A DNA stretch of 64,000 nucleotides from Bin5 sp965218625 (lineage in GTDB: Bacteria; Chloroflexota; Anaerolineae; Caldilineales; Caldilineaceae), in contig CBDCLG010000023.1 of the NCBI GenBank assembly GCA_965218625.1, forward strand, positions 124,001 through 188,000, given 5' to 3'. Shown here piece after piece: positions 52,110 through 59,829 of this stretch. Every line of letters starts with the position of its first letter. The stretch's first letter is position 1. The notes below the pieces were generated by a model. That model ran no database searches. It worked only from the letters and a program-made list of their open reading frames with translations, and had not been told where the DNA came from. The position numbers and the translations under genes were made by a program.

Positions 52110-53204
52110 CTAGGCTTGCCTGGCCTCTTTCAACGAGCGCGCAACCCGCAGCCCGAGCCAGAAGATGCCCGCCAATACGAATACGGAGGCGTACTCGATG
52201 ATCGGTATGCGGATGACTTCGTTCAGCCTGACCCATCCCAGCTGTCCATAGACCAGCAACGCCAACGTAACGAAACTGCCCAGAATGACGAGGCGGCTGC
52301 GCAGCGACAGGCCCAGACCATACATCTGCGTGATGACCAGGATTCCAGCAAAACCGAAAAAGAACATCGGCCAAAGACCATTGCCTTGCATCACGGCCAC
52401 CAACGTCCCGTGTACAAGCACCATCAGCTCAAGCGTGAACGTCCACCAACGATTGGTGTGGATGCGTGTATAGAAAAGGCTACCCTGCAGCAGCAGCAAG
52501 AACATGTAGAAGAAGCCGATCAGGTGCCCCGACGTCGACACCATCGGATGGAACCAGAAGGTGTAGATGATCGCCCAGGCAAAAAAGTAGCCGTGGTATG
52601 TACGGGCAAATCGAACGACCTCCTTCGGAAAAGGCGCAGGCCGGCCAAAGAACTGGCCGCGGCGGTTGTTTTCCATCAGCAGGACCCAAACCAGCAGCAC
52701 GATTACCGCACCCTGGCTGCTCCAGATCGGCGTGTCCTGCGCCAGGCCGTCATACCAGATGTGCGTCTGCGCCAGGTGCAGCAGAATGAAGAAGGAATTC
52801 GCCGCAAGCGCCCAAACGTTTGCCCGGTGCAACCCTTTCGTATAGCGGTGTTTCCGATATGACTGGGCATAGTAGACGATACCCCAGATGGCCAGCTGAT
52901 GGGCCAGGTAGAACCCCCACGAAGTCGCACGCGTCCAGAATGTAGGCGCCGGCAGCTTCCAGTAGTACCAGCTTGCGCCGGTATCCGGCAGAAGCTCGAT
53001 ACTCTGCAGGCGGTGGTCCAGCGCCCAGACCAGCGCGGTGAACAGCGCGCTGAACGCGACACCCGCCCACATCACGCGAGTAGACGATAGCGCCGGAGAA
53101 CGTTTCACTTCCGTTGAATCCTGCCGCCCGTCCCGTCCTTCCCTTGCAGATCTTTGCGACCAATCAATGGGTTGGCGCCGCAAGCTGGCATCAGCCTTGT
53201 GCAT
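52110..53204 (-). CDS. Polytopic membrane protein of unknown function
   Basis: A 364-residue protein with a basic cytoplasmic N-terminus of about 45 residues and roughly ten transmembrane helices. Many aromatic residues and several His in or near membranes (YLAHQLAIWGIVYY, LLHLAQTHIWYDG, YTFWFHPMVSTSGHLIGFFY) could suggest a haem or quinone site; this is speculation. It lies upstream of menA in the same direction. A 19-bp element shared with the hydrolase gene precedes it. Confidence 0.6.
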   Translation of the reverse strand: MHKADASLRRQPIDWSQRSAREGRDGRQDSTEVKRSPALSSTRVMWAGVAFSALFTALVWALDHRLQSIELLPDTGASWYYWKLPAPTFWTRATSWGFYLAHQLAIWGIVYYAQSYRKHRYTKGLHRANVWALAANSFFILLHLAQTHIWYDGLAQDTPIWSSQGAVIVLLVWVLLMENNRRGQFFGRPAPFPKEVVRFARTYHGYFFAWAIIYTFWFHPMVSTSGHLIGFFYMFLLLLQGSLFYTRIHTNRWWTFTLELMVLVHGTLVAVMQGNGLWPMFFFGFAGILVITQMYGLGLSLRSRLVILGSFVTLALLVYGQLGWVRLNEVIRIPIIEYASVFVLAGIFWLGLRVARSLKEARQA

Positions 53205-53224
53205 ACGGAGGTCCCATTCCAGTT

Positions 53225-53243
53225 CTATTTCGTATAGTCATAC
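53225..53243 (-). promoter_or_regulatory. Promoter-like 19-bp element before the polytopic protein gene
   Basis: The minus-strand sequence GTATGACTATACGAAATAG is 18/19 identical to the element at 50356-50374, with a -10-like TATACG. The leader to ATG 53204 would be about 20-25 nt. Confidence 0.45.
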
Positions 53244-53267
53244 ACAGTCCACACCCACCCTAAACCT

Positions 53268-54176
53268 CTAACACAAAACTCTTAACGCATTTTCAACACC
53301 CGAATATAAATGCTCGAACCCCGCATCCTGCAAGCGAGTCGGAACGGCGCGCTGACCATCCAATAGTACGGCCGACATTTCTCCGAAAACCGCTTTCAAC
53401 GCAAGAGACGGCGTCGGCACGAACGCCGGCCTGCCCATCGCCCGGCCCAGCAGCCGCACAAAGTCTTTATTCCTGAGCGGATCCGGCGCGGTCAGATTAT
53501 AGGGCCCGGACGCAGTCGCGCTCGACAGCAGGAATTGGATAGCTGCCACTTCGTCATCGATATGAATCCAGGGAAAATACTGATTGCCGCTGCCCAACGG
53601 GCCCCCGGCAAACAATCGAAATGGCAGCGCCATCCGCGGGAAAGCCCCCCCTTCTCCGCTCAAGACGACGCCCGTACGAATGACCGGCCGCCGGAGCCCC
53701 ATCCCTTCCACTTCCGCCGTCGAAGCCTCCCACTCCACACAGACTTCCGCCAGAAAATCGCTTCCGGCGGCTGCCTCTTCCGTCAGGATCTCATCCGCGC
53801 AAGGCCCGTAATAGCCGACCGCCGACGACTGAATCAACACGCCGGGCTTGGCGCTGGCTTCTGCGACCGCGGCAACGAGAGCTTGACCGGCTTCAACCCG
53901 GCTTTCCCTGATCCGCCGCTTGCGCGCGGCCGTCCAGCGGCCGTCGGCGACGCCTTCCCCTGCCAGATTGACGATGGCGTCCACCTCTTCCACCAGCGGG
54001 CCCCACCCATCTGTTGATCTTCCGTCCCACTTCTCCAATCGGACGCCGCTGGCGACCCGATCCCCCGCCTGTTGCGGAGACCTGGTCAATATGATCACTT
54101 CATTGCCATTGTCACGCAGACTCTTGACGAGCGCCGTTCCGATCAGGCCCGTTCCCCCTGCTATCAAGATACGCAT
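53268..54176 (-). CDS. TIGR01777 family NAD(P)-dependent epimerase
   Basis: A 302-residue extended SDR. GGTGLIG is at residue 7, then VNLAGEGVADGRW, SSAVGYYG with YG in the active-site region, RTGVVLSGEGGAFP, and FPWIHIDDEVAA, which are hallmarks of the TIGR01777/YfcH group. The reaction is not known for the family. GAGGAGGC precedes ATG 54176, 16 bp after the alpha-glucan phosphorylase stop, so the two are co-transcribed. Confidence 0.92.
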   Translation of the reverse strand: MRILIAGGTGLIGTALVKSLRDNGNEVIILTRSPQQAGDRVASGVRLEKWDGRSTDGWGPLVEEVDAIVNLAGEGVADGRWTAARKRRIRESRVEAGQALVAAVAEASAKPGVLIQSSAVGYYGPCADEILTEEAAAGSDFLAEVCVEWEASTAEVEGMGLRRPVIRTGVVLSGEGGAFPRMALPFRLFAGGPLGSGNQYFPWIHIDDEVAAIQFLLSSATASGPYNLTAPDPLRNKDFVRLLGRAMGRPAFVPTPSLALKAVFGEMSAVLLDGQRAVPTRLQDAGFEHLYSGVENALRVLC

Positions 54177-54192
54177 TGCGCCTCCTCGCGCG

Positions 54193-56778
54193 CTATGCCC
54201 ACGCGCTCAGCCCCATTTCCAACGGATGGATAAGCGCAGCATGTCGGGGCCTCAGCCGTACGCCGAAACTGAACTTCCCCGTGTCGTCGGGAACGAACGT
54301 ACCCCGCGCCGAAACCGTTGCCGCGCCCTGGTAGTCCCCCTGCTCTTGGCCGTGTACCCGCATGGGTATCGTTGTCGACTCAAGCGGGGCGCCGTCCTCC
54401 CCGCCCTTGCTTACCACAATCTCTACCGCCAGGTCGTCGACCGAGAGCCGCCCCGGCCGAACATGCGCTTCAAACCCGATATGGTCCCCGATCTCAGCCT
54501 GCGAAGGAGGGCCCCCCTCGATCGAAACGCCCACGAACGGCCACGCCTCCCGCACTGACCTCTTCCAATGTGCGACCAGCCGCGCCAGTTGGTTTCCGTC
54601 CTGCCGATACGACCTGCCGCTTTCCATGGCCGGAACATAGTAAAGGGACGTGTACTCCGCCAACATCCGCCGCATGCTGAATCGCGGCCCGCAGCTCGCA
54701 ATGGCCCGCCGCATGCGCGTCAGCCATGCCGACCGCCGGGCGGCTGAACGAGGCCCGGATGGAACAACCGAATCATAGAACTCCGGCACGATCTCGTCCT
54801 CCAGAATACTGTACAAGCTGTGCGCGTCCGCTGCGTCCTGGGTCTCATCATCCTTGTAGTTCCGCTCCTCGCCGATGGCCCACCCGTTCATCCCCTGGTA
54901 GCCTTCCCGCCACCAGCCATCGAGAATACTGAAGTTCGGCGCGCCGTTGATTGCCGCCTTCTGGCCGCTCGTGCCGCTCGCCTCGTAAGGCCGGCGCGGC
55001 GTGTTCAGCCACACATCGACGCCGCTGACCAGGTGCCTGGCGACATTCATGTCATAGTTCTCGATAAACGCGATTTTCCCGAAGAACTCCGGCTCCTGGC
55101 TCAGCCTGTAAATCTGCTCAATCAGTCCCTTGCCCATGTCGTCCGCCGGGTGAGCTTTCCCGGCAAAGACGATCTGCACCGGCCGCTGCGGGTCATTCAG
55201 GAGCCGCTTGAGCCGCTCAGTATCGTGGAATACGAGCGTCGCGCGCTTATAGGTGGCAAATCGGCGCGCAAAACCGATCGTAAGCGCAATCGGATCAAAG
55301 GCCTCCTCGACCTGCGTCAGCTTCCAGTGGCCCTCCCCGTGACGCAAGAATTGACGCTTCAATCGCGTCCGCAGAAAATCGACCAATTTGGCCTTACAGG
55401 CATTGTGGACCGCGAGCAACTGGTCGTCCGGCACCCCGTCTATCGCCCCCCAAACGGCTGAATCGTCCTTTCTGTCCAGCCATCCTGAGGGGTAATAGCG
55501 GTTATAGAGCGCCTGCAGCTCCGGCGCCAGCCACGACTCGGTATGCACGCCGTTCGTTATATGCCCGATCGGAATCTGGTCCTCGGGCGTGCCCGGCCAC
55601 AAGTCCTGCCACATCCGCCTCGAGACCTCTCCATGCAGCTCGCTAACGCCGTTATGGTACCCGCTCAAACGAAACGCAAGCACCGTCATGCTGAACTCCG
55701 CGCCCCAATCATGGTCGTGGCGGGCCAGCCCGAGGAATCTCTCCCGGTCAATGCCCATCTGACCCCAGTACTGCCAGAAAAATTTGTCAACCAGTTCAAA
55801 AGTAAAGGCGTCGTGCCCCGCCGGCACCGGCGTATGCGTCGTAAAGACATTGCCCGCGCGCACGACCTCGACGGCCGTCTCGAACTCCACGCCCATCTGC
55901 ACCATCTCACGCACACGCTCCAGGCTCAAGAAGGCGCTGTGCCCCTCATTCATGTGCCAGACGCTCGGCTCATACCCCAACGCCCGCAACGTACGCACGC
56001 CCGCAATTCCCAGCACATACTCCTGGCTGATTCGCATCTCATGATCGCCGCCGTACAGCCGGGCGCTCAGTTCCCGGTCCTGCGGGGCATTCTCCTCAAC
56101 ATCCGTATCCATCAGAAAGAGCGGAACGCGGCCAACCTGGATCTTCCAGACTTTCGCGTAGACCGTGCGGCCCGGCAGGTCCACGTGGACCACAACCGGC
56201 GTGCCGTCCGCGGCCACCGCCTGCGTCGCCGGCATTTCGGCAAAATCGATCTTCTCGTAGATCGCCTCCTGCCGGCCGGACGCGTTGATCTGCTGCGTGA
56301 AATACCCTTGCGGATACAAAAAACCGACGCCAACAAAGGGAAGGCCCATGTCGCTCGCCTCCTTGCAATGGTCGCCGCTCAGTATCCCCAGCCCGCCGCT
56401 GTAAATCGGAAGCGCCTCGTGCAGCCCGAACTCCGCGCTGAAGTAGGCGATCAACTCCCCCTGCTTGTCGGGAAAGCTTCGTCTGTACCAGGTGTCAGCA
56501 TCATCCGACATGTAGGCGTCAAACCGCTGCAGGACCGCTTCGTACCGCTGCATATAGCTGTGATTCTGCGCCGCGTCGCGCAGGTTGGACAACGATACGC
56601 CACGCAGGAAGCGAATCGGATTCTCGTTTACACTTTCCCACAGATCCGGGTCGATCGACTCGTAGAGGTCTTGGGCGTCCGGGTTCCAAATCCACCATAA
56701 ATTGAATGCCAGCTCCTGTAACCGGGCGATTGGAGCCGGCAGATGAGGCAGCACCGAGATTGTCCCCAATATGTTCAC
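54193..56778 (-). CDS. glgP: Alpha-glucan phosphorylase
   Basis: An 861-residue phosphorylase of the short GT35 group, which releases glucose-1-phosphate from glycogen or maltodextrin. It begins with the DUF3417-type segment (LQELAFNLWWIWNPDAQDLY). It contains YFSAEFGLHEALPIYSGGLG, VWHMNEGHSAF, THTPVPAGHD, and the C-terminal phosphate/PLP region FATYKRATL, VWLNTPRRPYEASGTSGQKA and NGAPNFSILDGWWREGY. The Lys of SGTSGQKA holds PLP. The last 130 residues are an added beta domain. The start is GTG 56778 with GGAG upstream. Partner zwf is nearby, on the same strand. Confidence 0.95.
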   Translation of the reverse strand: MNILGTISVLPHLPAPIARLQELAFNLWWIWNPDAQDLYESIDPDLWESVNENPIRFLRGVSLSNLRDAAQNHSYMQRYEAVLQRFDAYMSDDADTWYRRSFPDKQGELIAYFSAEFGLHEALPIYSGGLGILSGDHCKEASDMGLPFVGVGFLYPQGYFTQQINASGRQEAIYEKIDFAEMPATQAVAADGTPVVVHVDLPGRTVYAKVWKIQVGRVPLFLMDTDVEENAPQDRELSARLYGGDHEMRISQEYVLGIAGVRTLRALGYEPSVWHMNEGHSAFLSLERVREMVQMGVEFETAVEVVRAGNVFTTHTPVPAGHDAFTFELVDKFFWQYWGQMGIDRERFLGLARHDHDWGAEFSMTVLAFRLSGYHNGVSELHGEVSRRMWQDLWPGTPEDQIPIGHITNGVHTESWLAPELQALYNRYYPSGWLDRKDDSAVWGAIDGVPDDQLLAVHNACKAKLVDFLRTRLKRQFLRHGEGHWKLTQVEEAFDPIALTIGFARRFATYKRATLVFHDTERLKRLLNDPQRPVQIVFAGKAHPADDMGKGLIEQIYRLSQEPEFFGKIAFIENYDMNVARHLVSGVDVWLNTPRRPYEASGTSGQKAAINGAPNFSILDGWWREGYQGMNGWAIGEERNYKDDETQDAADAHSLYSILEDEIVPEFYDSVVPSGPRSAARRSAWLTRMRRAIASCGPRFSMRRMLAEYTSLYYVPAMESGRSYRQDGNQLARLVAHWKRSVREAWPFVGVSIEGGPPSQAEIGDHIGFEAHVRPGRLSVDDLAVEIVVSKGGEDGAPLESTTIPMRVHGQEQGDYQGAATVSARGTFVPDDTGKFSFGVRLRPRHAALIHPLEMGLSAWA

Positions 56779-56911
56779 GGCCTTACGCTCCTCGTCTCTA
56801 GCTTCGGACAGCCATCAGGTCTGTGGAAGGCGTATTTCCAACTGCCGGATTCCGCCGACCCGTCGCCCGTCCTTCACACGATATCCTGCCCCTACCCCTT
56901 TTCTCAGTAAC

Positions 56912-56940
56912 TTGCCTTGCATTCTTTGACTTCGTATACT
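56912..56940 (+). promoter_or_regulatory. Promoter of the decayed membrane-protein copy, leaderless arrangement
   Basis: TTGCCT (56912-56917), 17 bp, TATACT (56935-56940), then seven bases to ATG 56948. It matches the promoter of the intact copy. Confidence 0.55.
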
Positions 56941-56947
56941 TCTCCAA

Positions 56948-59785
56948 ATGTCGAACCGCCTTTCGCGTGACCTTTGGGTCATACCCTTCATCGCTCTGCT
57001 CGCTATACTAGTCGCCGGCCCCTTCTGGCAGATCGACGGCATTCCTGTCAGCACGCATGACGTGCAGGTGCATCTCCACCGAATCGCCGCATATGAGCGC
57101 TCCTTCGAGCAGGGCGTCATCTGGCCGCGCTGGTTTCCCTACAGTCTACAACGGGACTTGGCGCGCCCCTATCGCCCACCATTATAGCCCAGGTTTGTAC
57201 TGGCTCGATAGCCATTGCCCATCATTGGTTCGGGCCTCGGGCTGGACCAATCGCCATGAAGCTCTTCATGACGCCTCGCCCTGGTCATCTCCGGCTTCGG
57301 CGTTTACGCCTGGTTGCGACTACACGTTCAGTCTGCGCAGCCTCCCTGGCAGCAGCCTCAATATACCTTCTCCATCCCATGCCCTCCTGACCCGGACCGT
57401 CTTACTATGCCGGCGACTACCCCCAAATGTTTGCCCTCTTGCTCCTTTTGCCGGTTCGCATTCTGGAGCATTCACCGCTCTTTTTGTACGAGAATCCTCG
57501 GATTCGGCAGATGGATTGCAGCCGTCGCTTTCGTTGTCCGCCCTCGATTCATCAGCCACAACTCTGATGGCAATCGCTGCCGTGGGCTGATGCTGGGTGC
57601 CCTTTACTGGCTGATGCTGGCCGCCGGCTACCGCAGCCTCGGCGGGACTCGCTGCGCACGGGAACCGCGGCTGCCATTGCGGTTGCCTTCATTCTTGTCC
57701 GCGGGCTTTTGGCTTCCGGCCCTTGGCCGATCTGCAGCTTCGTGCAGATACAGCAACGTCACAACTGGGGAGCTCGGGCGCACTACAGCGAATCTCTTCC
57801 TCCACTGGTGGAAACTGACTTCGGCTTTCAGTCTCCCGATCCTCGATAGCCGCGCCGGCAACCCGCTTGATGCCGCTCAACACTCTTTCGGCGCGGCCTC
57901 GTGGCTGGCCCTGATTGCTGGGCTACTCAGCTTACCGTTCTGCCAAGAACGCGGCAAGACTCGCAGCGCCTGGTGCCATTGGCAGCGGACTCTTTCTCAC
58001 TGGCCATGCTTGCAATGTCTTCTCCCGTCTCTGAACCTCATTTGGCAGGCGCTGCTTTCGGCCCTTTCAGCATGTTCCAATATCCCGGCCGTTTTCTGCT
58101 ACATTGCAACCTATTGGCGCCCTCCCCGCCGTCGGCCGCCCTAGCCGTAGACGCGTTTCGCCCAACATTATCGTTGGCTCCCCGGCGCTTGGCATGTTAG
58201 TCGTAGTATCCTCAGGTTCTCGTTCTCTTTCCCTACCTCTTTCCAGACCACACCCCGATGTTCTCGCTCCTTCATGCCGGGTCGAAAGACTTGAGACGTA
58301 GCAGGATAGCACTTGCAAATTTGAAGCGAGGATCGCCAACGCGTGGGGTTTGACGAGCGACAACGAATTCCTCGTTCAGGGCGCCGATCTTGCGCATCGC
58401 CACCGGCGAGCGCGCCGAGCCGAATGCGACCAGATTTGATTTGGCATTCTCCCCACTTGAAGCGGTCGCCGATCATTTCTGGCAACAGTCCGAGTCCGGT
58501 ATGCTGTTGAGACTTCACTTACCACCCTGAGTTGGAACGCCGGCAGATCTTGCGCAACTGGCGCGCAGGGCCAGCCGGGTGGATGCTGGCGACCCAGCTG
58601 CGCAGCTTCCGCGCAACCCCTGCGCATATTCGCTGGGAGGGAACGATCGTGGCAGCGGTGGGGTGAACGCCTGACCCTGCTTGGGCTGCATTGCCACAGC
58701 CTGGCAGGGACGCTGTTCTTATCCTTTCGCCGTGACAGGGCGGCAAATGCGCCCAATCCGACGGCCCGCGCTCCTCCACGCCTGCCGCCGGCGTGATGAC
58801 TGCTCTGCCTGCTTTTCTTTGTCGCGGCCCGCTACTCGCGCTCGATCTGTACCCCCAGGGGCCCCTTTCTGCTGGACTCGCCTCCGGGAGAACTCGCATT
58901 CTCGGTCGATGGCCGGCCCACTACGCTGGGCGACCAGGAAACCGGGCAGGTGACCCTCCTGGGATGGACGCTGTTGAGCAGAGACACGCCCGCCCCGGCG
59001 ATACCGTCAGCGTTCGCTTCTACTGGCAGGCGCAAGCAGAGCTTCCAGACGACTACCACACCTTTTTGCACCTCCACACGCCCGCCATCCAGCGCTCATG
59101 GGCTGTCGAGAACCAGGGAGTGCTGCGCCCGCCAACAAGGGTGTGGGACCCGGGAAAATACTACATCGAGACCATGCGCCTCCGCCTGCCAGCGGACATT
59201 CCGCCGCTCACATATACGCTTGTCGCAGGCTTGGTTTCCTCCTCCGGCGAGAGGCTGACAGTGCCCGGGTCGGTCAACGACCTGGTCCATCTGCGCGAGA
59301 TGGCGGTCGCGCCCTCGCGTCCTGGATTTCTGCAAAGCGAACGCCCGCCGGTGGCAGCCGACGCCGCGACCGGTGACGCCCTCCGGCTTCAGGGATACGA
59401 CCTCGTTCCAAAGGCTGAACAACCCGACCACCTGATCTTGCGTCTCTTCTGGGAGACGGGCAACGGTCCCACCCGCGACTGGATTACCTACATTCACCTT
59501 ACCGACGCCCATGGCAATCTTGTCGCGCAATTCGACGGACCCGCATTTGCAGGTCTTCTGCCAACCAGCAGCTGGCACAACGACGCGCTCTACATCGACC
59601 GCCGCCAGCTGGATCTGCCGGCCGAGCTAGCCGCGGGAGACTTTCTCTTCCGCATCGGCCTCTACAGCTTCGAGACGGGCGAACGCCTGCCGTTTGAACC
59701 CGACGATGGCAATGCGCCTGAATTTGAGAACGGTCAACTAATTGTTTCTCTGCGTCTCCCTCTTTCGGAGGGCGCTGCAGATTAG
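56948..59785 (+). pseudogene. Frameshifted duplicate of the large GT-C-like membrane protein
   Basis: The span aligns from end to end with the intact gene at 59830-62583, but in changing frames. The N-terminus is FIALLAILVAGPFWQIDGIP, then QGVIWPRWFP. A frame change gives FPTVYNG and HHYSPGLYWL. A later frame has GALYWLMLAAGYRSLGG, LPILDSRAGNPL and FGAASWLALIAGLLSLPF. The last third (about 58930-59785) is one uninterrupted frame matching the C-terminal domain: FLHLHTPAIQRSWAVENQG, YKYYIETMRL-like text, LILRLFWETG and DRRQL. The total length (2838 vs 2754 bases) shows that many small indels, not large deletions, destroyed it. Confidence 0.85.
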
Positions 59786-59793
59786 GCACGCAT

Positions 59794-59822
59794 TTGCCCC
59801 TCTGATTCCGGGCCCGTATACT
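59794..59822 (+). promoter_or_regulatory. Promoter of the intact membrane protein, leaderless arrangement
   Basis: TTGCCC (59794-59799), 17 bp, TATACT (59817-59822), then CAATCGA and ATG 59830. There is no Shine-Dalgarno; transcription would start at or next to the ATG. Confidence 0.6.
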
Positions 59823-59829
59823 CAATCGA

